Of a DNA stretch of 64,000 nucleotides, positions 25,043 through 34,264 are shown piece by piece (the stretch's first letter is position 1; each line of letters starts with the position of its first letter). Source of the stretch: Streptomyces lacrimifluminis (GTDB taxonomy: Bacteria > Actinomycetota > Actinomycetes > Streptomycetales > Streptomycetaceae). The position numbers were made by a program, and so were the translations under genes. The notes below the pieces were generated by a model. It was not told the DNA's origin, searched no databases, and saw only the letters and a program-made list of their open reading frames with translations. The stretch covers positions 95,760 to 159,759 of the forward strand of contig NZ_BMMU01000010.1 in NCBI RefSeq assembly GCF_014646095.1, in the 5' to 3' direction.

Positions 25043-26749
25043 ATGAGGACAGCGGCACTGGGACCGGCGCAGCGCGCCGAGTCACTGGCAGCGATGGCCG
25101 AGCGTGAGCTGGACGTGCTGGTGGTCGGCGCAGGCGTGGTCGGTGCGGGCACCGCGCTCGACTCCGTGACCCGTGGCCTGTCCACGGGACTGGTGGAGGC
25201 CCGCGACTGGGCGTCGGGCACGTCGAGCAGGTCCAGCAAGCTCATCCACGGCGGTCTGCGCTATCTGGAGATGCTCGACTTCGGCCTCGTAAGGGAGGCG
25301 TTGAAGGAGCGCGGGCTCTTGCTGGAGCGGCTCGCTCCGCACCTGGTGAAGCCGGTGGCGTTCCTGTATCCGCTTCAGCACCAGGGCTGGGAGCGGCTGT
25401 ACGCCGGGGCCGGCGTCGCGCTCTACGACGCCATGTCGATGGCCCGCGGGCACGGGCGGGGCCTGCCCGCGCACCGCCACCTGAGCCGCCGTCACGCCCT
25501 GCGTGTCGCGCCCGCCTTGAAGAAGGACGCGCTGGTCGGAGCGTTGCAGTACTACGACGCACAGATGGACGACGCACGCTATGTGGCCACCCTGGTGCGT
25601 ACGGCGGCGGCGTACGGCGCGAAGGTCGCCAACCGCGCGCGGGTGACCGGCTTCCTGCGCGAGGGAGAGCGGGTCGTCGGGGCCCGGGTGCAGGATGTCG
25701 AGGGTGGCGGGGAGTACGAGATCCGCGCCCGGCAGATCGTCAACGCCACCGGGGTGTGGACCGACGACACCCAGGGGATGGTCGGCGAGCGCGGCCAGTT
25801 CCACGTCCGGGCGTCCAAGGGCATCCATCTGGTCGTGCCCAAGGACCGGATCCACTCGACGACCGGGCTGATCCTGCGTACCGAGAAGTCCGTGCTGTTC
25901 GTGATCCCGTGGGGCCGGCACTGGATCGTCGGGACGACGGACACCGACTGGGACCTGGACAAGGCGCACCCGGCAGCGTCCAGCGCCGACATCGACTATC
26001 TGCTGGAGCACGTGAACTCGGTGCTCGCGGTGCCGTTGACCAGGGACGACGTCCAGGGTGTGTACGCGGGCCTGCGGCCCCTGCTCGCCGGTGAGTCCGA
26101 CGCCACCAGCAAGCTGTCGCGCGAGCACACCGTGGCGCATCCGGTGCCGGGCCTCGTGGTCGTGGCGGGCGGCAAGTACACGACGTACCGGGTGATGGCG
26201 AAGGACGCGGTCGACGCGGCGGTGCACGGGCTCGACCAGCGGGTCGCCGAGTGCGTGACGGAGGACGTGCCGTTGCTGGGGGCCGAGGGCTACCGCGCGC
26301 TGTGGAACGCCCGGGCGCGGACGGCCGCGCGCACCGGCCTCCATGTGGTGCGTGTGGAGCACCTGCTGAATCGGTACGGCTCACTGGCGCAGGAGGTCCT
26401 CGACCTGATCGCCGCGGACTCCTCGCTCGGCGAGCCGCTTCAGGGGGCGGAGGACTATCTGCGGGCGGAGGTCGTGTACGCGGCCTCGCACGAGGGGGCG
26501 CGGCATCTGGACGACGTGCTGACGCGGCGTACCCGGATCTCGATCGAGACGTTCGACCGGGGAACGCGAAGTTCCCGTGAGGCTGCGGAGCTGATGGCGC
26601 CCGTCCTCGGCTGGGACAAGGACCAGATCGAGCGTGAGGTCGAGCACTACGACAAGCGGGTGGAGGCGGAGCGCGAGTCGCAGCGGCAGCCCGACGACCT
26701 GACGGCGGACGCCGCGCGGCTGGGCGCGCCGGACATCGTGCCGCTCTGA
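25043..26749 (+). CDS. glpD: Glycerol-3-phosphate dehydrogenase (FAD-dependent)
   Basis: A 568-aa flavoprotein at the inner membrane face that oxidises sn-glycerol 3-phosphate to dihydroxyacetone phosphate, feeding electrons to quinone. The FAD-binding VLVVGAGVVGAGTALDSVTRG (about residues 26-46), the family signature SSKLIHGGLRYLEM, VNATGVWTDD and VVAGGKYTTYRVMA are present. A C-terminal DAO_C domain carries VYAASHEGARHLDDVLTRRTR. Length is normal. ATG 25043 has GGAGG at 25033-25037. No glpF or glpK lies next to it, so glycerol uptake genes are elsewhere. Confidence 0.96.
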   Translation: MRTAALGPAQRAESLAAMAERELDVLVVGAGVVGAGTALDSVTRGLSTGLVEARDWASGTSSRSSKLIHGGLRYLEMLDFGLVREALKERGLLLERLAPHLVKPVAFLYPLQHQGWERLYAGAGVALYDAMSMARGHGRGLPAHRHLSRRHALRVAPALKKDALVGALQYYDAQMDDARYVATLVRTAAAYGAKVANRARVTGFLREGERVVGARVQDVEGGGEYEIRARQIVNATGVWTDDTQGMVGERGQFHVRASKGIHLVVPKDRIHSTTGLILRTEKSVLFVIPWGRHWIVGTTDTDWDLDKAHPAASSADIDYLLEHVNSVLAVPLTRDDVQGVYAGLRPLLAGESDATSKLSREHTVAHPVPGLVVVAGGKYTTYRVMAKDAVDAAVHGLDQRVAECVTEDVPLLGAEGYRALWNARARTAARTGLHVVRVEHLLNRYGSLAQEVLDLIAADSSLGEPLQGAEDYLRAEVVYAASHEGARHLDDVLTRRTRISIETFDRGTRSSREAAELMAPVLGWDKDQIEREVEHYDKRVEAERESQRQPDDLTADAARLGAPDIVPL

Positions 26750-27126
26750 CGCCTCGGCACCTCCGGTCACGAACCGCGGGTTTCGGACTCCCGGCGGCTC
26801 CCCGGCCGCACCTCTCGAACTCCTGACCATCACTCGAACGGGTGTCGTGAGCTGGGATCTTTGCTCGGCACCCGTCCGTTCTACGGGGTGCGCGGGCAGA
26901 ACTCGGCGGCGAGCGGGGCCGGTTCGAGGGCGGGGTCCGCGCTCGCGTCCGTGTTCGTTCGGGAGGGGGGAAAGCAGTGACAGCAGGTAGGACGGCGGAT
27001 CGCTCGCTTCACGCGGTCTCCCTTCCCACAGGCCGCCGTCCGTCCCGAGGGGCACCCGGGGCACCGGCCGGTTGTCGGGTGAGGGACAATGGAGGCTCTG
27101 TCAGGGCGGGTTGCATGAGGGGACGC
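26750..27126. other. Intergenic region between glpD and kinase cluster
   Basis: A 377-bp stretch with no convincing gene. It should contain the promoter of the first kinase, but no clear -35/-10 pair was recognised. Open frames here are overhangs of the kinase frame or antisense to it. Confidence 0.5.
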
Positions 27127-29319
27127 ATGTCGGAGGCGGAGCGGACGGGAGCATCCCGTCAGGACAGGAGTGAGCGTCTCCTCGCCGGACGGTACCGGCT
27201 GGGAGGAGTCCTCGGCCGCGGCGGCATGGGTACCGTCTGGCGGGCGGAGGACGAGACCCTCGGCCGGACGGTCGCCGTCAAGGAGCTGCGGTTTCCGGGG
27301 AGCATCGACGAGGAGGAGAAGCGGCGGCTGATCACGCGGACGCTGCGCGAGGCCAAGGCGATCGCGCGGATCCGCAACAACAGCGCCGTCACCGTCTTCG
27401 ACGTGGTCGAGGAGGACGACCGGCCGTGGATCGTGATGGAACTCGTCGAGGGCAAGTCGCTCGCCGAGGTCATCCGTGAGGACGGGCTGCTGGAGCCGCG
27501 GCGAGCGGCCGAGGTGGGCCTCGCGATTCTCGACGTGCTTCGGTCCGCGCATCGCGAGGGCATCCTGCACCGCGACGTGAAGCCGTCGAACGTGCTGATG
27601 TCGGAGGACGGCCGGGTCGTCCTCACCGACTTCGGTATCGCGCAGGTCGAGGGCGACCCGTCGATCACCTCGACCGGCATGCTCGTCGGCGCTCCCTCCT
27701 ACATCTCGCCGGAGCGGGCCCGTGGCCACAAGCCCGGCCCGGCTGCCGACCTCTGGTCACTCGGCGGTCTGCTGTACGCGTCGGTCGAGGGTGTGCCGCC
27801 GTACGACAAGGGGTCCGCGATCGCGACGCTGACCGCCGTGATGACGGAGCAGCTGGAGGAGCCGAAGAACGCGGGCCCGCTGAGGGACGTGATCTACGGA
27901 CTGCTCACCAAGGATCCCGCCAAGCGGCTCGACGACGCCGGTGCGCGCACGATGCTCAACGCGGTGATCCACGCACCCCAGCGCAAGCAGGCCGAGCCGG
28001 AGCCGGTTGACGTAACCAAGGTCGTGCCGTTGCCGCCCGTCCCCGGCACGACCAAGCGGGCGGACAAGGGCACGGAGAGCGGGAGTTCGGCCGACTCGGG
28101 CTCCGCGGGCAAGCGGGGCGAGGACGCCGGCGAGCGGTTCCGGGGGGCGTTCCGGTCCGTGAAGAAGGCAGCCGTCGCGGCGGGAGCGGGGGCGGGGGCG
28201 GCGGTGCGTACGAAGTCCGCCGACTCTGCCGGGGCTGCCGGTTCCGCCGAGGACGGGCGAGCGGCCGGGGCCGGAGCGGGTGCGAAGGTTGCGGCCTCCG
28301 AGACCGCGATCTCGGAGACCGCGGTCTCCGGGAGTGTGGCTGCCGCCGGTACGGCGGACGAGGCTGTGAAGAGCAGCGGTGTGGCGGAAGCCGGGAAGCC
28401 GGCCGGGGGCACTGTTCAGGGGGCCGTTGTTCCAGGCGCTCGGGACGGTCAGGCTCGGGACGGCGGGGCGCGGGGCGGTAATTCCGGCACCGACGGGCGG
28501 AGCTCGGGGTGGCCTGTGGTGCCGCCGCCGGATCTGCCACCTCGGTCCGTGCCCAGGGCGCCTATCACCGACGTGGTGCCGAAACGCACGCTGGTGATCA
28601 TCGCGGTGGTCGTCGCGGTCATCGTGCTCGGCGTGGTGCTGGCCCTCGTGCTCGGGGGTGACAAGTCCACCGACAGCTCCGCCGGCGGGGAGAAGAGCGG
28701 CGGGGACAAGGTGACGTCCACGTCCTCCGCCTCCGCCGAGACCAAGGAGGACAAGGACGAGGGCACCCGTACGGACGGTGGGCAGAGCGCCGACCCCACG
28801 AAAAGCGCGGAGGCGGGGACCGGCTCGGGCACGGTAGCGGGTTCGGGGACCTCGCCCACTGCGTCGGCGACTGCGTCCGGTGAGTCCGCGGGTGTGTCCA
28901 CGCACACGAACGGGCAGGGGTTCTCCATCGGACTGCCCGCCGGGTGGAAGTACGAGTCCACGGGAGCCGCGGGGGCCCGATTCGCGGGGCCTGACGGGCA
29001 GAAACTGCTCGTTGGGTGGACCACCACGCCCAAGAGCGATCCCGTGGCTGACTGGAAGAACCAAGAGCAGTACATGACGCGTTCGCAGTACGACCGGATC
29101 CGAATAGAGAAGGTGGACTACCGAGGCTGGAACACGGCCGACTGGGAGTTCACCTACACGGAGGGCGGGACGAAGTACCGGTCGGTGGACCGGGGGTTCG
29201 TCGTCCACGACCAACTCGGATATGGGCTCATGTACACGGCGAAAGCGTCGAATTGGGACAGTGGGCTGCGCAAGGAGACATGGCGGACCTTCACGGAGAC
29301 GTTCGAGCCGAAATCGTGA
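27127..29319 (+). CDS. Membrane Ser/Thr protein kinase (Hanks type), cluster member 1
   Basis: A 730-aa transmembrane kinase. The kinase domain (about residues 22-285) has the Gly loop LGRGGMGTVW, VAVKEL, HRDVKPSNVLM, DFGIAQ and APSYISPE, so it should be active. An Ala/Gly-rich juxtamembrane region of about 200 residues leads to one transmembrane helix (TLVIIAVVVAVIVLGVVLAL, about residues 485-505). An extracytoplasmic domain begins near QGFSIGLPAGWKYES. ATG 27127 is preferred (GAGGGGA upstream); ATG 27115 is also possible. It heads a co-directional cluster equivalent to SCO4775-4779, whose kinases influence spore-wall synthesis in S. coelicolor. Confidence 0.93.
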   Translation: MSEAERTGASRQDRSERLLAGRYRLGGVLGRGGMGTVWRAEDETLGRTVAVKELRFPGSIDEEEKRRLITRTLREAKAIARIRNNSAVTVFDVVEEDDRPWIVMELVEGKSLAEVIREDGLLEPRRAAEVGLAILDVLRSAHREGILHRDVKPSNVLMSEDGRVVLTDFGIAQVEGDPSITSTGMLVGAPSYISPERARGHKPGPAADLWSLGGLLYASVEGVPPYDKGSAIATLTAVMTEQLEEPKNAGPLRDVIYGLLTKDPAKRLDDAGARTMLNAVIHAPQRKQAEPEPVDVTKVVPLPPVPGTTKRADKGTESGSSADSGSAGKRGEDAGERFRGAFRSVKKAAVAAGAGAGAAVRTKSADSAGAAGSAEDGRAAGAGAGAKVAASETAISETAVSGSVAAAGTADEAVKSSGVAEAGKPAGGTVQGAVVPGARDGQARDGGARGGNSGTDGRSSGWPVVPPPDLPPRSVPRAPITDVVPKRTLVIIAVVVAVIVLGVVLALVLGGDKSTDSSAGGEKSGGDKVTSTSSASAETKEDKDEGTRTDGGQSADPTKSAEAGTGSGTVAGSGTSPTASATASGESAGVSTHTNGQGFSIGLPAGWKYESTGAAGARFAGPDGQKLLVGWTTTPKSDPVADWKNQEQYMTRSQYDRIRIEKVDYRGWNTADWEFTYTEGGTKYRSVDRGFVVHDQLGYGLMYTAKASNWDSGLRKETWRTFTETFEPKS

Positions 29320-29471
29320 TGCCCGCGCTTCCGAGTTGAGGCCGTGAGATCTCGAATCCCCTCTTTGCGAGTTGCCTCCGGCACGTATCGTGAGTTGTTG
29401 CGGACCGTACGCATGCAGAACGGGACGTAAGGCGAACGGAATTGAGCAGCGGGACGGTCGGGGGAGGCATC

Positions 29472-32384
29472 GTGGAGGAATATGCGGGGCGGGTACTCGC
29501 CGACCGCTACCGCCTGCCGCTGCCGCCGTCCGATGAATTCGAACAGCGCGAAGCCCGGGCCTTCGACACGTACAGCGGACAGGAAGTCCTGGTCAGGCAG
29601 GTGCCGTTGCCCGAAGTCGTCGAGGCCGAGGTGCTCGACGCGGACGGGCTGCCAGACGGTTTCGTGGCGCGGGAGGGGCGTCGGGCACGGGGCGCTGCCA
29701 CGCGGTCCGCGGCCTCCCGCCGACCCAGCGATCCGACCGTACGGCGTGCCATCGAGGCCGCGCAGGCCGCCGCGTCCATCCCTGATCACCCACGGCTCGA
29801 CCAGGTCTTCGACGTGTTCGCGCAGGGTGGCTCGCTGTGGATAGTGAGTGAACTGGTGCCGGCCCGGTCACTGGAGTCGCTGCTCGCCGAGAAGCCGCTG
29901 ACCCCGTACCGCGCGGCCGAGGTCGCCGCCGACGTCCTCATGGCCCTGCGGGTGCTGCACGCCCACGGCTGGGTGCACCGCAACATCACCGAGCGCACGG
30001 TGCTCGTCTGCGACGACGGGCGCGTGATGCTCACCGGGCTGGCGGCCGGGGCGGCCGAAGAGGCGCTGTGCGGATACGACCCGGTACCCGGCCGGGACAC
30101 GCAGGGGACGGCCGGGGCGCCGGAGGACGCGAAGCCCATAGGCGGCGCGAGCGCCGCAGTTGGCGCTCCGGGGCCCGGTGGCCGTGGTGGTGTGGGTCAT
30201 TCTGGGGAGGGCTACGGCGTTACCGGGGGTACGTTCGCCGGGGACCCAGAGGCTGCCCGGCGTGCCGCCATCGAGGCGCGCTCCGGTGCGGGTTCGGCGG
30301 GCGGTCGTGGCGCGGGCGGTGGGTACGGGCAGTCACCGGCTTCGTCGGCGGGCGGGCCGGGCGTGGCGAGGCCGCAGGGCCTGACCGGCGGCGGGGCCGG
30401 GGGCCAGGGCCGTCCCGGCGGGAGTTACGGGGCCGGCGGGGGTACGTTCGCCGGGGATTCCGGGGCGGATCCCGAGGCTGCCCGGCGTGCCGCCATCGAG
30501 GCGCGGACCGGGGGAGGGGTGCCCGGGGCCGGCGTCGACGGGAGCAACTCGGGCTCCACCGGGGGTGAGCGGCAGGCGTTGGAGACCGGGGGGGACATCC
30601 GGGCGGCGCGGGCCGGGGCGATCGCCGCGTATCGGGCGGGAGCCCGTGCCGCGGCCCGGGTTCAGGAGGCAGAGCAGAGCGGCCGTACCGCGCTGCCCGG
30701 CGCCCGGCCTTCGATCGAGGCGGCCGGCGACACGGGTGGCGGTGGCGGCGCGTACGGCACCGGTGTGGAGCGGGGCCCGGCCACTCCGCCTCCGGGACAG
30801 ATCGCAGACCCCTACGGCGTGCGCAACGCGACCGCCTGGAACGGCGTCGCCCCCGCGACCGGGGTTGCCGGGCACGGCCCGCAGGTCGGGCACGCCGGAC
30901 AGGCGCGGACCACACTGTCCGCCGCAGGAAGCGGCGCAGCGCCGGGCGGCGTCGCCGACAGTGTTCCGCACCAGCAGCCCCGCCCGCTCACCCACACCAA
31001 CGCCCACCCTCAGGGCCAGCCCTCGCCGGAGGACCACGCCCCAGGCCGGCCGCCGGGCCGTTGGGACGACAGGGCCGTCGCCGATGCCCCCAGGCGTGGG
31101 CCGGCCACCGCGCTGGCCGCCGAGCGGGCGCGGCAGGCACGGATGGCTGTTGTCGGGGCGGTGACCGAGCGGTGGGCGCCCGAGCAGGCCGGGCCGGTGC
31201 ACGAGAACTGGCAGCTGGCCGCGCCCATCGGTCCCGCGACCGACCTGTGGGCGCTCGGCGCGCTGCTCTTCAGGGCCGTCCAGGGGCATGCGCCCTACCC
31301 CGAGGAGTCGACCGCCGAGCTGGTGCAGCTGGTGTGTGCCGAGCCGCCCGCCTTCGCGGAGGAGTGCGGGCCGCTCAGGCCCGTCGTGGAGTCGCTGCTG
31401 CGCCAGGACCCCACCGAGCGCCTCGGCTTCGAGGAGCTGAACGGCTGGCTGCGCTCCCTAGTCCGCTCGGCGCCGGAGCCGGAGGCCGGTGCGCACGTCG
31501 TCGCCGCGCCGCCCACGGATCCGCGCCGGCTGCCGATCGTGCGGCGCAGGGGCGAGCTGGTGCGCAGGCGCCGGGCAGGGCTGCCCGCGACCGGTCCGCA
31601 CGGCCGCCACAAGCGGGGCAGGCAGGAACAGCGGGCGCCCCGCAAACTGGGCCGCAACCTGCTCCTCCTGATACTGCTCGCGCTGGCCGCGGCAATCGCG
31701 TACGCCATGTTCTTCATGCCGAAGGCCGGCAGCGACGGAGCACAGGACGGGGAGCGGACGGGTTCCGCCGGCGAGGTGAGCGCGGCGCCGGAGCAGTCGG
31801 CCGACAATCCGGACGCGAGCAGTGAACCGCGGCCCGAGCAGACCTCGCCCGATGGCGGAAAGGGCAACGGCACTTCCCCGTCGGCCGGTTCGTCGTCGTC
31901 CGAGTCGCCGCCGGCCGACGGGCCCGATGTCGCCGCCGGTTTCACCGTGCGCACCGACCCCGCGGGCTTCCGCGTCGCCGTGGCCAACGGCTGGGACCGG
32001 ACGGGCAGGAACGGGCGCGGCCAAGTCGTGTACTCGCACGGCTCGTTCGAGCTCATCGTCGTACCGGGCCGGGACACCACCAAGGCGTACGGCGCCGATC
32101 CGATGGCGTACCAGCGGGAGCGGGAGTACGAGTTGCAGCCGTTCCGCGACTCCACCTGGGCCACGTCCAGCGGGATGCGGACCATCGAGGTAGGCGGACG
32201 GACCATGGCCGAGGGGCAGTTCACCTGGCAGAACAGCTCCGGCAGCGAGGTGTTCGTACGCAATCTCGCGATCGTCGTCGACGGCCGGTACCACGTGGTT
32301 CAGATGCGCGGGCCGGAGGCCGAGCGGGACGAGGTGACCCGGCTGTACGAGCAGGCGGCGGCGACCTATCAGCCCACCGGCTGA
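29472..32384 (+). CDS. Membrane pseudokinase with low-complexity insert, cluster member 2
   Basis: A 970-aa protein with a kinase-like fold lacking catalytic residues. There is no Gly loop, the ATP Lys position reads VLVRQV, HRDxKxxN is HRNITERT, and DFG is replaced by LTGLAAG. Kinase N-lobe and loop regions occupy about residues 1-190; recognisable C-lobe (ATDLWALGALLFRAVQGHAPY) resumes only near 590. The intervening 390 residues are Gly/Ala-rich with two copies of GTFAGD...PEAARRAAIEAR. A transmembrane helix (LLLLILLALAAAIAYAMFF) and an external domain like those of the sister kinases follow. GTG 29472 has GGGGAGG upstream; TTG 29442 is an alternative. It may regulate its neighbours by binding. 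Confidence 0.85.
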   Translation: MEEYAGRVLADRYRLPLPPSDEFEQREARAFDTYSGQEVLVRQVPLPEVVEAEVLDADGLPDGFVAREGRRARGAATRSAASRRPSDPTVRRAIEAAQAAASIPDHPRLDQVFDVFAQGGSLWIVSELVPARSLESLLAEKPLTPYRAAEVAADVLMALRVLHAHGWVHRNITERTVLVCDDGRVMLTGLAAGAAEEALCGYDPVPGRDTQGTAGAPEDAKPIGGASAAVGAPGPGGRGGVGHSGEGYGVTGGTFAGDPEAARRAAIEARSGAGSAGGRGAGGGYGQSPASSAGGPGVARPQGLTGGGAGGQGRPGGSYGAGGGTFAGDSGADPEAARRAAIEARTGGGVPGAGVDGSNSGSTGGERQALETGGDIRAARAGAIAAYRAGARAAARVQEAEQSGRTALPGARPSIEAAGDTGGGGGAYGTGVERGPATPPPGQIADPYGVRNATAWNGVAPATGVAGHGPQVGHAGQARTTLSAAGSGAAPGGVADSVPHQQPRPLTHTNAHPQGQPSPEDHAPGRPPGRWDDRAVADAPRRGPATALAAERARQARMAVVGAVTERWAPEQAGPVHENWQLAAPIGPATDLWALGALLFRAVQGHAPYPEESTAELVQLVCAEPPAFAEECGPLRPVVESLLRQDPTERLGFEELNGWLRSLVRSAPEPEAGAHVVAAPPTDPRRLPIVRRRGELVRRRRAGLPATGPHGRHKRGRQEQRAPRKLGRNLLLLILLALAAAIAYAMFFMPKAGSDGAQDGERTGSAGEVSAAPEQSADNPDASSEPRPEQTSPDGGKGNGTSPSAGSSSSESPPADGPDVAAGFTVRTDPAGFRVAVANGWDRTGRNGRGQVVYSHGSFELIVVPGRDTTKAYGADPMAYQREREYELQPFRDSTWATSSGMRTIEVGGRTMAEGQFTWQNSSGSEVFVRNLAIVVDGRYHVVQMRGPEAERDEVTRLYEQAAATYQPTG
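30224..30505 (+). repeat. Internal direct repeat in pseudokinase insert
   Basis: Two near-identical blocks, about 30224-30280 and 30436-30505, share GGGGGTACGTTCGCCGGGGA and GCCCGGCGTGCCGCCATCGA. They encode GGTFAGD followed by PEAARRAAIEAR; the second block carries six extra codons between the two shared parts. A third, weaker echo (RAARAGAIAAYRAGARAAAR) lies near 30601-30660. Confidence 0.85.
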
Positions 32385-32504
32385 CCGTGGGGTCCTGCCC
32401 GGCGGGCAGATCCGTCACAGTGCCGTCCCCGTATGGCCCCCTGCGGTTCCGTCCGGCGAGGGCGCTCCTTAGTCTTGCCCCTGTCAAGACCATTGCGGGG
32501 AAAC

Positions 32505-34169
32505 GTGAATCAGATGCAGGGCCAGCTCCTCGCGGGCCGCTACCGGCTCGTCGACGTCATCGGCAGCGGTGGCATGGGCCGGGTGTGGCGCGCGCACGAC
32601 GAGTTGCTGCACCGTGCTGTCGCCGTCAAGGAGTTGACGGCCGCGCTGTATGTGTCCGAGAGCGAGAAGGCCGTGCTGCTCGCCCGTACGCGGGCCGAGG
32701 CGCGCGCCGCGGCGCGGATCAACCACTCCGCCGTCGTCACCCTGCACGACGTGCTCGACCACGACGGCCGGCCGTGGATCGTGATGGAGCTGGTCGAGGG
32801 CAACTCGCTGGCCGACGCGGTCAAGGAGGCCGGGCGCGTCGAGCCGCGCGAGGCGGCCCGGGTCGGACTGTGGGTGCTGCGCGCGCTGACCGCCGCGCAT
32901 GCCGCAGGCGTACTGCACCGGGACGTCAAGCCCGGCAACGTGCTCCTCTCCCAGGACGGCCGTGTGCTGCTCACGGACTTCGGCATAGCCCAGGTCGAGG
33001 GGGACACGACCATCACCCGGACCGGAGAGATCGTCGGGTCGGTCGACTACCTCGCCCCGGAACGGCTGCGCGGTGAGGACCCCGGACCGTCCTCCGACCT
33101 GTGGGCGCTCGGCGCCACGCTGTACACGGCCGTCGAGGGCCGGTCCCCGTTCCGCCGCACCTCCCCGCTGACCACCATGCAGGCGGTCGTCGAGGACGAG
33201 CCCGCCGAGCCGCGGTACGCCGGTCCGCTCGGACCCGTCATCACGGCGCTGCTCCTCAAGGATCCCGCCGTACGGCCCACAGCGGCCGAGGCCGAGCAGA
33301 TGCTCGCGGAGGCGGCGGAGGGGCGACGGCCCCGCGCGGCCCAGCAGTACGTGCCGACGCAGCACGTCGGGACGGTGCGTTCGCCCGCGGAGGGGGAGGT
33401 CGGAACCTTCCGGATAGGCGGGGCGGCAGCGGCGGTCGGCTCCGCCACCGCGCAGCAGGGGACCGTCGCCGGGCCCGCCGCTCCGGGCAGGCCGCGCCGC
33501 CGGGGCCGTACGATCGCCCTCGTCGCCGCGCTGGTCGTGCTCGCCGCCGGGGGCGGAGCGGTCGCGCTGCACCAGTGGAACCAGGGGCCGCGGACGGTCG
33601 GTTCCGCCTCCCCGGCCTCCCCGTCCGCCCCGTCCGCCTCACGCTCTGCCTCTGCTTCCGCCTCCGCCTCCGCGTCTGTCAGTCCTTCCGGTGTTGCCGC
33701 TGCTCCCTCCGTGCCGGAGGGCTGGGCACGGGTCGAGGATCCAGCGGGTTTCAGCCTCCCGCTGCCCAAGGGGTGGACGCGGACGGAGGAGAACGGCCAG
33801 ATCGACTACTCGCCCGACGGCGGCGAGCACTTCCTGCGCATCGCCATCGACGAGTCCCCGGACTTCGACGACCCCTACCTCCATCTGCTCGACCTGGAAC
33901 GGCAGCTCAAGCGGCTCAGCGAGTACCGGAGGGTGAGCCTGGAGTCGAACGTCTACCGCGACCGCAAGGGCGCACTCTGGGACTTCACCTGGACCGCCCT
34001 GGCCAAGGACTCGGAGTTCCCGGGGCCCCGGCGGGCCGCCGAGCAGGCGTATCTCGGCCTGGACGGAGCCGAGTACGTGATCTACATGTCCGCTCCGGCG
34101 GCCGACTGGGCGACCGCGAGCGAGCAGTTCACCGTGGTGATGCGAGGGTGGCGGCCGAACTCCGGCTGA
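32505..34169 (+). CDS. Membrane Ser/Thr protein kinase, cluster member 3
   Basis: A 554-aa transmembrane kinase. The N-terminal kinase domain shows IGSGGMGRVW, VAVKEL, HRDVKPGNVLL, DFGIAQ and VGSVDYLAPERL, all catalytic residues intact. A transmembrane helix (RTIALVAALVVLAAGGGAVAL, about 327-347), a Ser/Ala-rich linker and an external domain beginning DPAGFSLPLPKGWTRTE follow. The linker is coded by a degenerate TCC/GCC stretch. GTG 32505 (MNQMQGQLLAGRYRL) precedes the fold; ATG 32514 is equally compatible. Confidence 0.93.
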   Translation: MNQMQGQLLAGRYRLVDVIGSGGMGRVWRAHDELLHRAVAVKELTAALYVSESEKAVLLARTRAEARAAARINHSAVVTLHDVLDHDGRPWIVMELVEGNSLADAVKEAGRVEPREAARVGLWVLRALTAAHAAGVLHRDVKPGNVLLSQDGRVLLTDFGIAQVEGDTTITRTGEIVGSVDYLAPERLRGEDPGPSSDLWALGATLYTAVEGRSPFRRTSPLTTMQAVVEDEPAEPRYAGPLGPVITALLLKDPAVRPTAAEAEQMLAEAAEGRRPRAAQQYVPTQHVGTVRSPAEGEVGTFRIGGAAAAVGSATAQQGTVAGPAAPGRPRRRGRTIALVAALVVLAAGGGAVALHQWNQGPRTVGSASPASPSAPSASRSASASASASASVSPSGVAAAPSVPEGWARVEDPAGFSLPLPKGWTRTEENGQIDYSPDGGEHFLRIAIDESPDFDDPYLHLLDLERQLKRLSEYRRVSLESNVYRDRKGALWDFTWTALAKDSEFPGPRRAAEQAYLGLDGAEYVIYMSAPAADWATASEQFTVVMRGWRPNSG

Positions 34170-34264
34170 CCGGTCCGCTGCCCAGCGGCCTGGGACGGCG
34201 GTTGTCGGTCATCCGCCGCGCACCGTCCCGGAGTCCCGCCGTCCGGTGCGGCATGATGAGGCGC

